This document shows, piece by piece, positions 22,468-34,761 of a stretch of DNA of 64,000 nt; within the stretch, counting starts at the first letter, position 1; every line of letters begins with the position of its first letter. A program made the position numbers and the translations under genes. The stretch is from Nyssa sinensis. Taxonomy: Eukaryota; Streptophyta; Magnoliopsida; Cornales; Nyssaceae. Location of the stretch: contig CM018035.1 in the NCBI GenBank assembly GCA_008638375.1, positions 1,911,501 through 1,975,500 on the forward strand, read 5' to 3'. The notes under the pieces were generated by a model that saw only the letters and a program-made list of their open reading frames with translations, was not told where the DNA came from and ran no database searches.

Positions 22468-24153
22468 CGTCCCTGTCAATGGATAACCCCACCCCCACTG
22501 TAAGTAGTTTTTTTTTAAAGTCTAGTTAATCATTATTAAGTTGATGATTTAAATTTCCACTAATTTTTTTAAAGGGATTTAAACTTAGTTCTTACTCTTA
22601 AAAATAAGCAGATAGTGTCATTCAATTACTCTCCGTTTCAACTCCACTATATGTATTTTTGAATGTACCAATATTATAACTCAAGTTTTTATTTCAAATA
22701 AGATAATAGTGATGTGATAATATATCATTCTATCTCAACAATCAAATAATTTAATATACTATAAATAAAATAATATCTAGTCATTTTAGTCATTTACGAT
22801 GTAAAATTTGAATTGTTTAACAACAAAACAAGTATTATATAATTGTTACTTTACTTTAGAAGCTCATAGTTGTCCGTTAATTCTAGACTTTAGGAAAATC
22901 CAACAATCCATTAAACTACCTAATAATTCTAAAAATAAAACTTTGTCATTCAACTACCTAATAATTCTAAAGATAAAACTCAATACAAAGTTGAGAAGAA
23001 GAAATAAATTACACATCCTCTACTAGAGAAAGTGAGAATAGAACTAGGATTGTAAATGAGTTGAGTCAAGTTAAACAGTGGGATGTTTAAACTTGACTCG
23101 TTAAAATAAATGACTTTCAAATTGTGATCAACTTTGACTTATTTATTTCTCAAGCTGATTTTGAACGAGTTTCTAATCAAGTCAAGCTCGGATAGCTCGA
23201 TATTTTATATAGTATTAGACTACTTATTGGCTCATCGAACCGAGTTTAATAAATGAACGAACTTTAAAATATGTTCAAATCTGACTTATTTATTTTATGA
23301 ATCGAGCTTAAATATGCATCTAATTAAACCAAACTCAAACAAATCTCTAACCTATACAAATCGTTTTATAGCCCAAAGTAGAACCCATCGGTTGGCATAA
23401 AATTTGGGATAAAAATTCAGAAAGTATAGTAATATTGTTTTTTTTTTTTAAATGGATTTTTTAACCTTGAATCCTTTAAGAAGATACTACATTATTATAA
23501 GATTCACACATCTTTTTAATTCAAGGTGAAGGACTTGGTTATTTCATTTTTTAAGCTTAGGTCTATTATGATGACATGACACTTGTAATTTATTTTGTAA
23601 ATGACAACAATACCCTAATGAAATATATCCTGTCCAAAATAGAATCTCTCAGGGAAACACTCTCACGATTAGCCTCTCTCTCACGCAACCCTAAATATTA
23701 ATTACAACTCTCTTCTCTTCTTCCTCTTCACCACCGACCATGACAACTCTTCCTCTTCATCACCGACCACGGTGACAGCCACTATTTTCATTAATTGCAA
23801 AAAATATTCATTGTTGTTCATCATCACGATCATTATTGTGAATCACCATCAACAAAACTATAAATCATTGTCAGTCAATTGCAACCCATCATCATAGTTT
23901 TTGGATTTTGAATCATAAGTCCACCATTAATGTAGTGCATTGCTATTCCTCCATATTTTGAAGTTTGATCATGTCTCTTTCCCTAACTCTATTTTCTGCA
24001 AGTATTGCTCTATTAAAAATCTTAAGAATGACAGCTAATATCAATTTTGTAGTTCGAATAATGAATGATTACAGTTATGATAAGCAAATGAATGAATCAC
24101 TCATGAATAATCGAAGGTCTTGATCACCCATTATTTTGGTTTTGGAGAAGTGT
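22466..24153. other. Intergenic, decayed interspersed repeats
   Basis: No gene. The part at about 23185-23300 (tatatagtattagactacttattg...) is similar to about 35730-35835, so both are copies of one interspersed repeat. The part at 23690-23800 has a repeated tcaccgaccac motif and an open low-complexity look, like the internal part of a non-autonomous element. Confidence 0.45.
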
Positions 24154-24425
24154 TGTGAAAATTGATGATTGATAGACAATTTTTTTGAAAGTGTAAATTT
24201 TATCCTTTCCTTTAGAATAAGTTTTTCATTAAAAAATGTAAAATTTGACACTTCTACTAAGATGAATTTTTACAATTTTGGTGGGCTGTGAAAATTAATG
24301 ATAAACAAGCAATTTTTTTGAAAGTGTAAAGATTTTACACTTTTGCTTGAAAGAAGTTTTTCATTAAAGAAGTGTGAAATCTTACACTTAAGTGGGATGA
24401 ATTTTTACACTTATGTTGGGATGAA
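24154..24425 (+). repeat. Diverged 134-bp tandem duplication
   Basis: Two copies start gtgaaaattgatgat (24154) and gtgaaaattaatgat (24288). Both contain atttttttgaaagtgtaaa, then gtttttcatta, then gatgaatttttaca. The second copy is followed by further partial repeats of gatgaattttta. Confidence 0.75.
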
Positions 24426-26094
24426 TTTTTAAACTTTCTTTAGGACGAATTTTTATAGTTCGAAATGATTTTTTACTTCAAATTTTTATTTACATCTTGT
24501 TTGATAAATCTCGATGTTTAGAATCTAAATATATAAATTTTATTAAAAACAAATTTATAATTTTTAAGTTATTAAATTATAAATTTTACAAAAAAATATT
24601 TTTTGAGTGTTTCAAATTTCACGACTCAAGTATAAAAAATATAGTAAAACGGTGTTTTAGGCACAAAATAATAAAAGAATTTACAAGATTAATATTAATT
24701 CTTTTGTGTGGATCGGATAATAATTTATCTTTATTACGTAGACTTCAGGCAGAAAGGTGCAAAAAAAAAAAAAATTGAAGAAAAAAGTGAGGTGAGCACA
24801 CGTGTGAGTAATACATTTGTCAAGGGTTGAATGGTGATAATGTTGCTAGGCAGAGAGGGGGCAAAGTTAATAAAGACTCAATGGGGAGGTGTCTCCCTGT
24901 GATATTTTGTGTTTGTGATGTACAGCGATACTTAGGAGGACTGAGAAGAGTACACACGTGTGTATGCGCGACAGTGCTGGGACATGTTTGTTTGCGGTTG
25001 CCAGAATATTTAATTTCAGATCGAGACTGATTTTTTTAAGAAATTTTTCGAAAATGACTAACGTTTCAAATTTTTTAATAATACTTAAAAAAAAATTTAA
25101 TGTGAAACTTATTAAAAACCTGTTTCTTATTATTTTTTATTTTTTATTCTTAATACATTTTATTTTCATTAATATTATCACTCTTTTTTTTAATAAAAAA
25201 AAATCTCTTTTTATGATACAAGTTAAGAGTGGAATCACAAAAAATTTAGTCCAAATTTTCGGTCAGGCTAAAATTGTGAAGAGAAAAATGAGACAAATGA
25301 TAGATAAAGATTGAATTTGATCAAAATTCTGAGATAAATTAATTTGAAAATGACTAAAATTTTCATGTATAAAAAAATAGTTCCTAGGGTTTAAGGGAGC
25401 TATAGCCCAGCGTAGTCCCTTTAGTGATCCCACCTTTGATACATGCGATGTAAGAATGGAAAATTTCAATATTATGCGTGTATTCAGCAACTCGATTCAG
25501 AGTCAGAATCACGTATGTAAGAGAGATGAATCTTTCTATTGGACCAATTTCTATAAATTCTTGTTGATTATTTAGACAATTTGATTCTTTTAATAAATCA
25601 AACATGAACACACACACACACATATATATATATACACACACACTACTTGGCTTTAAACCAACAAAAAGAAAACTCTTCATATCTAATTATGCATCATAAG
25701 ATTCATAACTTTAATATATTATGTATACAATTATATTAATATCGTATAATTATTTATTTTTAATTAAAAATAAAATATATATATATATTTACATTATACA
25801 CGTGACAGATTATTTTTAAAACACGTATTATTTGTAACAATATGCCACATTGCATTAATATCGGAGAGCCTAAACAAAAAGCCAAAAATGACAACCATGA
25901 AAATAAGACGATGACAAGTCAAATCTGATATGTCTGTATAATATATGTGGCCGAATGGTTCTGAGGAGAGGAATGAATTGAAGGAGGAAAAAGAAGAATA
26001 GGAAACAATCAAAAGACAGATTTAAACTGATTTGAGGCTGTGGTGGTCTCTCTCATGTTCAGAGACAGATAGCTCTGTAACATAGATTAATTGT

Positions 26095-26125
<31 letters not shown>

Positions 26126-26409
26126 GACCCGACATGCACCCTTCTATAAGGACAATTGAGAAGAAGGGTCGAGCCATTTGTGGTTAGAACCTGACCTTAA
26201 TCCAACCGGTCCTACATCTCATTGACCATATATCTAAATTGGTTCCATCCTTGAGAATACGCTATGTGCCAAACAGCCAAAGATTTGTGCATGGTTGGTA
26301 GCCAAGCCTCCCCTACAAAATATATTTGTGATTTGACCATTAATCCCAACAACTTGTTTTTAATCCCCAACCACTTCTCATTGTGGAGCGTCATTACATA
26401 TTACACTGA
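24426..26409. other. AT-rich intergenic region
   Basis: I see no supported gene. It contains a (CA)n/(TA)n tract near 25607-25635 and (TA)n near 26097-26126. The longer open frames are low-complexity Lys/Phe/Asn runs typical of AT-rich DNA. Confidence 0.5.
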
Positions 26410-26850
26410 TTTTTAAAAAAAAAACTTTAACAATTATATTAACATTTTTAAAAATTTTTAAAATTATATTAAATTTATATATTTTATTTGAAAAACTATA
26501 AATACTTCCTTCAATAATTTTTTTTTCAAAATGATAAAACGACCCTTTTCAATTTTATTTTTTTTACATTTTTCAATTTTGATCGATTTTTTTTGCATTT
26601 TCAAATAAATATTGATTAAAAACTTTAAATGTATTTTTATATAAAATAAAAATAATTTATTTATCTTAAATTTATTTTTATATAAAAACACTTTAAAAAA
26701 CATTAGTCAAAATTGAAAAAATATAAATATATATATAAAATGACAATTTTGTCATTTTGAAAGAAAAAAATTAACCGAAAAAAATATTTATAACTTATTA
26801 ATAAAAATATGAGAGATCAACATAATTTAATCTAAAAAAAATCATTAATT
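26410..26850. mobile_element. Fold-back MITE family, decayed copy
   Basis: It shares with the element at 29264-29785 the order tactt-cct / ttttttcaaaatga(t/c)aaaac / caaataaatattgat / tttatataaaataaaaataattta / cattttgaa-gaaaaaaatt. The ends are inverted relative to each other but heavily mutated. Confidence 0.6.
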
Positions 26851-27449
26851 TTGATTTGTCCATTAGTAATGAATTCTTTGTCAAACAATAAACACATATA
26901 TACACAATATAAAATTGTGAACGATGACAAACCCAAAACTCACTTTAATATATATAAAACAAAATGACGGTACATAAGAAATAAAATATATTACATTATG
27001 AATAAATAATGGAACATAATAAACCATAAAATATACATTTCACGTAAAAGAAACTAGCGTTGACATGGTGGTTAGGTGATACAAGCGATATTAATTTTTC
27101 ATCTAAATTAGGTGAAGTGTAAATTACTTTATCATTCTTGTAATTAATATTTTAATTCACTTCAGTAACATAAATTTGAAAAAAAATTTATACTTGCATG
27201 TAATTTGAGGTTAATTAGGAGTCCACCTTTAACTATAATTTTTCCAAAATTTATACATTATTACGAACTTACCCTCTAAGTTTGTAAAATCTTATATTAA
27301 GGAGAAGATTATGGTCATGATTAGCGATGAGTTGAAGAAAAGAATAGTCAAACCTTCAATGGGTAGGTGGTCTCACGCCCACCATTTCATTAATCTCATC
27401 ATTATATTAAAGTTCCCCACTTCACCAACCTAGCAGAACTTCGTTTGTG

Positions 27450-27450
<1 letters not shown>
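26851..27450. other. AT-rich intergenic region
   Basis: No gene and no strong repeat structure is seen. Confidence 0.5.

Positions 27451-27522
<72 letters not shown>
27451..27522. repeat. Longest (TA)n microsatellite of the window
   Basis: A perfect TA run of 72 bases, which could form cruciforms. Confidence 0.95.
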
Positions 27523-27525
<3 letters not shown>

Positions 27526-27942
27526 AAAATATGAAACCTTAAGGACAAGTTAAATATGTCTAAATCATGATAATCACCAAGCTAGTACACATGCATAACA
27601 CACAGAAGATGAATAAACGCTTAAAATATAGATATATATATATGTGTGTGTGTGTGTGTGTACTGTGTGTGTGTGGTGTGAAACTGGAGGACGAAAACCA
27701 GCACGTACTAGGTCCCACTAAACAGGCATGCGTGACCAAATGAGGTCGTGCATCATGTTTCATAATTTGCATTAATTTTTACAACGGCTAGACTGCTTAA
27801 AGTCTATGTTTTGGGACTACCGAAAGTTTATAAACAACAGAGATGCAGCACTTTTCTGTTGACAAAAATGCTACTGAGATAGAATCATGTTGAACTAAGG
27901 CTAAGGAATTTACATTGCAAACTTGTGTGCCCCAACAATATC

Positions 27943-27979
<37 letters not shown>

Positions 27980-29227
27980 TCCAAGAGTAAATATCTAGCA
28001 TTGTCGTGTATAATTTAGATACATATTTAATTTGGAGTAATGTTTTCCAAAACTTTTTTTTTTATCTTAAATGAGTTAAAGTGATATAAACTCAATCTAA
28101 CACTGTCGACTCATTTTTGAGATTTTATTTTTGAATAATTTTATTTTATTTTTGTATAAGAATAGTTTTGTTTTTAATTTTTTTTTTTTTTTTTTTTGAC
28201 AGTTATCATGAAGCATATCATCTGTAATTAATATATTTATTTTACATTTTTACATGAGATTAAAGGACAAGGTAAGTACAAGAATTTAAAGCTAAGGTAA
28301 GATTTTTATATATTGTAGATCATATGGGTCCCCATTATCATTTCTCCAATTTGTAGGCCATTCTAAGCCTACAACACTTTTGACCATAGGCAGCCTTTTC
28401 TTTTCTTATAATTCAAGCTTCATGAGTTTTAAATTTTTCATAAAATATGTGAGTTTAAGCATATAATATGTTAACTTAACTAACATAATCACACTGTTAT
28501 GATTAAGTGGTCCTCCCAAGCTTCTTCTTAGATGTCATACTTCTAAAGGAATATTTACTTATCCACTAATAGTTTTGACAAGAATGCTTAAAATTAATTC
28601 AGCACAAAAAAATGAAAGAAAATTGAATAAGTTAAATTTCTTTCTAAACTATGTAATTCGGGAATTATTTACTTAATAAGAAAAGAATTCTCTAATTTTG
28701 AAATTAAAATATTATTGATAATTAAGTTGTATAATAATGACTGAATATATCATATTTATAAGGTTAAGAAACTACTAATTTGAATAGGTAATTACTAATT
28801 ACTTCTACTTGTAAGACAATATACTATTAATTCTAGTCCCAACAATATTAAAAAATCCAAAAAATTATTAAAAACGAGTCAAAATGTCAAAAAATTCACA
28901 CAATACCCATTTTCAGGTCGGATCATCTAATATCCAATTACTACTTTGACTTAGAACAGGTCTTTGAAATACTCCCATTGATTCATGATTGGTGATTCAT
29001 ATGTAACTTTTTATTTCTCCATTTTGCAAGTCTTTCATACTTGGAAATTTTAACAAAATAAAATATTCTTGAAAGACTTTTGCAGTAGGAGTGCATTTCC
29101 TAAACCCTTCTCTTCTATGAATCTTAATGAAAATGAATAGCAGAAAGGAGAGAGAAAAAGGCATATGAAGCTTAGTAACTTTCTTTTCTTTTTCAACATT
29201 TTCTCAAAAAAGCAACTAGTTATTTGA

Positions 29228-29263
<36 letters not shown>
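27523..29263. other. AT-rich intergenic region
   Basis: No gene. SSRs occur at 27635-27675 (TA/GT), 27940-27980 (TA then GA) and 29231-29262 (TA), with a T-rich run near 28175-28198. Confidence 0.5.
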
Positions 29264-29264
<1 letters not shown>

Positions 29265-29785
29265 AGAATAAATTACATTGATCTTTCTTGTGTTTTATGA
29301 AAATTACACTGATTTCTTTTGAACTTTCTAAAGTTATACTAACATCTCCTTCTTTATAAAATAATATACAGATATCTTCCTCCTGTCAATTTTTTTCTTC
29401 AAAATGACAAAACTATCTTTTTCATATTTTTTTTCAATTTTTTAAATCCTAAACCAATTTTTTTTTCAAATAAATATTGATAAAAATCTTAAATTTATTT
29501 TTATATTATATAAAAATAATTTATCTACCTTAAATTTGTTTTTAAATAAAAAAAAATTAAAAAATCTTTTAAAAAAAGTTAGAATAAATTGGTTAAAATT
29601 TAAAAAACACAAAAAAAATAAAATAAAATAGACAATTTCGTTATTTTGAAGAAAAAAAATTAACAGGAGGAAAGTATCTGTATATTATTTTGTAAAGTAA
29701 GGAAGGTCAGTGTAATTTCAGAAACCACAGAGGAAGTCAGTGTAATTATCATAAATCTCAGATAATGTCAGCGTAATTTATCTTG
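29264..29785. mobile_element. Fold-back MITE with about 165-bp terminal inverted repeats
   Basis: The left arm (29264 to about 29430, aagaataaattacattga ... aataatatacagata...cctcctgt ... caaaatgacaaaac) is mirrored by the right arm (about 29625-29785). Read in reverse, that arm gives acaagataaattacgctga, aataatatacagata, cctcctgttaa. A short AT-rich centre separates them. No ORF. It lies beside (TA)n at 29231-29262. Confidence 0.8.
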
Positions 29786-32700
29786 TATTCAATCAATTCA
29801 ACTCATCAAAGTCTTATCTCAACTCAACTCTGTCTGTGTTGAGTTTAGTGTTATATTTTAACATAGTCGATTTTAAATTCGAATAAAGAAGGGGGATTAC
29901 GTTAGGTAGTTGATAAACAACGTAAAATTTTGTTATACCCGGTATGAATATATATGAATCATAAAAATATATTTAATCATAGTTTCAATTTTATTCAAAG
30001 AGGATTGATGATCACATGGGCAGAAATTCATGTGGACAGTAGAACAATTCTAAACTAGAATGGTCTGAAAGCAAACAACCGTTAAAGTTCTTGAAATGTT
30101 TTGACACTTCTCATCATGATCCCAGACAATATTGAGCTTGAACTTTTTAAAGCTTTATTATTAACCAAGGGCCTAAATGCTGAACTGGTCTCCTGAATAA
30201 TTCACTTTAGCCCTAAAGAAGATGAAGAAGATGGAGAAGGAAGGTGAAGGAAAAAAAAAACAGAGAGCTGTGTCGATTAATAGTATAGTTGATCCTCGAT
30301 CTGATAATTAATTAATATTTAATACATATTTTTTTTATTATTTGATAATTTTTTTGAGGAACCAAATTCATTTTATGGTGTATAATTAATAAATTTATTA
30401 TTTAATAATTAATAATATTTTGAATAAAAATTCTTTAAACTATTAATTATTAAAATAGTGTATGCTTAAGTATATACATTATGGAAAATTACTAATAAGA
30501 TTAAGTTTTTAATAAATAAAAAGAGAGAGAGTTAGAAGTTTTATTATAATTTAAATAGATAAATTAATATTTTTAAAGAAAATTTTCATCACCTTCACAA
30601 ATATGAAATATATATGTGTGTGTGTGTGTGTGTGTGTCATATTTTTATAAAAAAGACATCTACTTATAAAAAATATTTAATGAAAATTATAATAAAATTT
30701 AGTAATTAATAAATTAATAAATGCATCATGCAACCAAACTTTTGCTTTTACTTGTAAAATCAATGCAAGAGTCCACTTGCGTCCTCTTGACATCCCTTGG
30801 GAGCTTCTCAATAAAGGAAATAAACAACTCTTCACGTCCACTCAATTGTTGCACGACACCACTTGTTTCCAACCTTTTTGTACAACATGAGGTGTCAATT
30901 CATTCCGTTTTTATAAAAAAAAAATAATTAAATAAAAAAAAAAACCAAATAAAACATAAGTGAGAAAATGAGAGAATAACAATTTTTGATATAAGGTTTA
31001 GAATGAAAATGTGAGAAGATATCCACTCTTCTCTGTCCAATTATATATTTAAATTATATAAATATTTTTTAATATTTTATTAAAAATTATTACTTATATA
31101 AATCTAAATACATGTACATATATATATATATATGTATTTTTAATAATATTAATTTATTAGTTTAAATTTTTAAAAATAAATAAATTTTAGACGATGATAA
31201 AATTTAGGAAACTGGACAGGACAAGACAGAAATAAAAAGACTATTTCTTAACGAAACGAAAATGAAAAAGAACTTGCTTTCAACGCGTCTATTATCATTT
31301 CTCCGTAAATCTCTATTCCTTGTTTTAAGCCCCCTTAAAAGAATAATAATTAACAAGAATTCCAAAGTTAATTCCAACTCCATCTTTGGATTTGGTTGAA
31401 AAAACTGCAAGTTTTAACAGCCAACAATACGTTGGGAAATTGGAAAAGTAAGTCAAAAAAAGGAAAATATTTTGAACCATACCCATAATTAGAAGCCAAC
31501 CCAATTTGACATTAACCTCTGAAAACAAAATTTTCAAATTTGATTTAGGAAAAATGATAATGATTTCCCATCCAAGTCACTAGAAGACTAACTCGTCCGC
31601 CCAACAAAATCTAGCAATAGATCCTCTGTCCCAAGCTTTTGGAGACCAGCATCCATCTTTGATCTTCCCCTTTTTTTCCCTTCACCATCCCTCTAAATTC
31701 ACCCCCTTTAACTTTACCTCGGGATAAAATAACAATAATGCCTGTAAATCATATCCAGAGTCCGGCCCATCTAATTATTCTATTTTATTTATTGATTTTT
31801 AAAATATAAAATTGTATATAATAGGAATAATTGTACTGTAACTCTGACTTTCTATATGGTACATGACAGTTATATGAATTTTTCTTATGATTTTTATATT
31901 ACAAATTTTTTTAATGAAAAATATAAAATAATTATACTGTTATGTGATATTTGATAATTATCAAAATCTCTCTTATAATTTTTATAAATATCAATAACAA
32001 TTATATGACAGAGAATTTTATACGATGGAAAATCTACATAGGAAAATACTAGAGATTTTCAATTTCTATCATCAATTGTTAACTTAATATGTTGTGTAGG
32101 ATACGATGATTTCGAGGTATCGCAAAATAAGATTTTCAAAGTAACCATATTGTGATACATTGCATTAGGAATTTTTAACATTATTCATCGATATATTGTT
32201 AGTGGAACAGAAAAGATGTTGGTTTAAATTTTTAATTTTTTTTATAATTAGGTGTTCGGATTAATTTGTGCTCACCTCGATTAATTCTGAACCTGAAATT
32301 AACCGGACAAACCACCATTGACCTTAAAAAAGACTTGAACTCAGAATTCAAAATCTTAAATTTTATTTTCAGATAACAAATGTGAGATTTTAGTAATTGT
32401 TAGATAAATCAAGAAATATAAGTTTAATTATCTCTATATTTTATATATTTGTATATATGTATGTGTACATGTATATGTATATGTATGCCATGAGTCTTTT
32501 TGACTGATAAACCCGGAACTCTTTTAAGTATATTTATGGTGACGCTAACCTCATGTTGAAGCAATGGAGGACCCACAAAAACAAGAAAAGAAAGCAAAAG
32601 CTTTAACTTTCTCACTCTACTTCTCATGAATGAAAGGGAACTGGTAGAAGAAGATCTGCCTTTGCTTTTACCTCATCATGTTCGCGTGTGAACGCGATCT

Positions 32701-32861
32701 CAGAATCTGATCAGTTTCTCCATCCTTACTTTTCCTCTCTTTACTTTCTCACCTTTCAATGATCACACCAGAGAGTTTTGAATAACAATCTCTGGTTTTT
32801 CATAAAATGTTCATGAAAATAAACTTAAAAATTAAGAACAAGAAAAAGAAAAAGGAGAAAT
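29786..32861. other. Intergenic region downstream of the BIG GRAIN 1-like gene
   Basis: No supported gene. The part at about 30270-30720 carries ataattaattaatattta and gaggaaccaaattcattttatggtg, which resembles the element at 49638-50150 (aaggaaccaacttggtttcatggtg) and is probably a degraded relative. (GT)n lies near 30613-30638. Confidence 0.45.
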
Positions 32862-32867
32862 TTTATT
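32862..32867 (-). terminator. Candidate poly(A) signal of BIG GRAIN 1-like gene
   Basis: AATAAA on the minus strand, 85 bases after the stop codon. Confidence 0.45.
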
Positions 32868-32951
32868 TCTCTTTGACGTAAACCCCCAAACCAATAACTA
32901 AAAAAAGGGAAGAAAAAAAACGAAAGATAAAGACAATTTTTTTTTTTAGAA

Positions 32952-34289
32952 TTACAGGATTAAGCCATTGGCGATGGCGAGATTAGTATTGAGATGAGTT
33001 GTTTCATACACAGGCAATTCTTCGCGATACCTGTCGATTCCAATTGCAGAAAGATTATCGAGTTCGAAGAGATCAGAGCTCGCATCACTCGCAGCATCGT
33101 CGTCGTTGTCATTGTCTGATGCTTCGTTGTTCTTGCAGCTGCGGACATTTCTCATGTCAAATTCGCATTCGAGATTCTTCTGATAACTCCTCAATAAATC
33201 TCTTGCTGCTTCCTCCACTCGGCGGTGTTTGTCCTTGATATGGAATTGAAGCTCTTCGTTGAGAGACTTTCGAATAGATGTCACGGTCTCTAAACTCGAT
33301 TCGTCTTCATACAATGATTTTTGTCCACATGGTTGACAATCTTCGTCCACAATCACAGTTACAGGATAAAATCTCACCGACCTTTTCATGCCATTGCTTA
33401 ATTTTCCTCTCGACGATGGAGTTTTGCTCAAACATGATCTGGAAAATGAAGAAGCTGTTGAACATGTTGATGCATTTGCAGACTTTGAATGTTTCATCGC
33501 TGAAGTACTCCTGTCATCAAAGCCTCCGGCAGATGATGAGATCTTCGCCTTCTTTGCATTTCCAGCAGTGAAAAGTGAATTCAAAAAACTTGCAAGCCGG
33601 CCGCCCGGTGAGATCGGCTGCTTAACCTTCTTGAGATCGCCATAAATCTTCATGACTTTCGACTTTGTTTTCACGAAACCGCCTTCGTGCTTTGGCTTCT
33701 GCTCTGAAATATGTTTTTTCTGTTGACCAGTAGTATCAAACATGTTGAATTCCCTCTCGTGCTTGTTAAACTTCTCCGGCTGAAACGAAACACTGGTTCG
33801 AATAGGTTTTGGCCTATGCGTAGTGAAACCTGATGACTTTGATGAAACTCCACAGACAGATTCTTCAGTCTCGGACGATGAAAATCCACCGCCACAACTT
33901 GAATCTGAAGAGGTCGAGCTCGAATTTAGTAACATTGAGTCACGATCACGATCATTTCGTGATTTTCTTTCGAAATCAGCAACCGACTTTCTTCGAACCA
34001 CGACCTTCTGGCTCACCTTCTTCTCCATCCACTTCTCGATCATACAAGCTCGTCTGGCAATGTCTTCAGGCGCATCTTCAAAACCACCATTAGCCTTTCC
34101 AGTGCAATTACTGAGTTTCTTCCTCATTTTTTCTGTGTAAAGTACCAACTCTTCTTCTCCTTGACCACCACTTCCTTCGTCGATTGAACGATAGATCGCG
34201 TCCAGAAGAGTTGAAGAAAAAGACGGGTATTCTCTTTCGCGTCGGTATTGATATCGATCTTCTTGTAGTGATTTATTCCACATAGCCAT
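32952..34289 (-). CDS. BG1L: BIG GRAIN 1-like protein
   Basis: A single-exon frame of 445 aa, starting MAMWNKS and ending NGLIL. The family's N-terminal block PSFSSTLLDAIYRSID is at 22-37. There is a Ser-rich acidic stretch at about 120-145. A basic middle block around HRPKPIRTSVSF is followed by PGGRLASFLNSLF (about 230-245) and RSVRFYPVTVIVDE (about 305-320). The tail contains AARDLLRSYQKNLECEFD, SSDLFELDNLSAIG and ELPVYETTHL, all typical of BIG GRAIN 1-like proteins. Rice BIG GRAIN 1 is a membrane-associated positive regulator of auxin response and transport that raises grain size; for this gene the role is inferred. No frameshift or missing block is seen. Confidence 0.93.
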   Translation of the reverse strand: MAMWNKSLQEDRYQYRREREYPSFSSTLLDAIYRSIDEGSGGQGEEELVLYTEKMRKKLSNCTGKANGGFEDAPEDIARRACMIEKWMEKKVSQKVVVRRKSVADFERKSRNDRDRDSMLLNSSSTSSDSSCGGGFSSSETEESVCGVSSKSSGFTTHRPKPIRTSVSFQPEKFNKHEREFNMFDTTGQQKKHISEQKPKHEGGFVKTKSKVMKIYGDLKKVKQPISPGGRLASFLNSLFTAGNAKKAKISSSAGGFDDRSTSAMKHSKSANASTCSTASSFSRSCLSKTPSSRGKLSNGMKRSVRFYPVTVIVDEDCQPCGQKSLYEDESSLETVTSIRKSLNEELQFHIKDKHRRVEEAARDLLRSYQKNLECEFDMRNVRSCKNNEASDNDNDDDAASDASSDLFELDNLSAIGIDRYREELPVYETTHLNTNLAIANGLIL

Positions 34290-34735
34290 CTCTTAATTTG
34301 TACCCAAAACGAAGACGGAAAAAAAGAGAATAGCTAAGTTGAGGAACACAAGAAGGTTTGGGAATGATATTAGCTCTCTTTATTGTCTGCTTTGAGAGGG
34401 TCAAAAGCTGCAAAAGAGAGATTAATGGTAGCAAACAAAAACAATATCATGGGAAATATGTGAGGGAATTAAGAGCTACAGAGATTTGAACAAGTGATCT
34501 GAGTGAAGGCAAGTGGGAAGGGAACAGAGAAGACACAGTCATTGATGTGTGTTTGATGGTCTAGAGACAGAGACAGAGAGTTTCAGAGAGAGACAGTAAT
34601 GAAAGCCAGAGGCCACGCCTGAGGAGTGAGCTAGGCATTAGGCACAGGGAGGAGAGAGAGAGAGACCTAGCGATGATGAGAAGGGGAAGATTTCTGTATC
34701 TCTCTCTCGCACTTGCGCTTATAAGGCCTCAAGCG
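34290..34735 (-). promoter_or_regulatory. 5'UTR and core promoter of BIG GRAIN 1-like gene
   Basis: On the minus strand ccttataagcg (about 34708-34718) is a good TATA box, placing the start near 34680. The leader of about 390 bases is CT-rich (GA-rich on the plus strand). GAGACA (the reverse of the auxin-response core TGTCTC) occurs at 34756-34761 upstream and several times within 34560-34600. Because the leader is simple-sequence GA, the latter copies may be chance. Confidence 0.5.
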
Positions 34736-34761
34736 CGTGAAGTTTTGCCTAGCTGGAGACA

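Noticed and set aside
24497..25314. Several plus-strand frames
   Set aside because: Low-complexity Lys/Asn/Phe-rich translations of AT-rich DNA, without any domain.
27451..27522. Long TA repeat as a possible origin or CRISPR-like array
   Set aside because: It is a simple dinucleotide repeat with no spacers.
33823..34140. Plus-strand frames opposite the BIG GRAIN 1-like gene
   Set aside because: They are mirror frames of a well-supported single-exon gene.
34560..34600. Cluster of auxin-response elements in the BIG GRAIN 1-like leader
   Set aside because: GAGACA copies lie inside a simple GA-rich run, so they are expected by chance. Only the isolated copy at 34756 was kept as a weak note.
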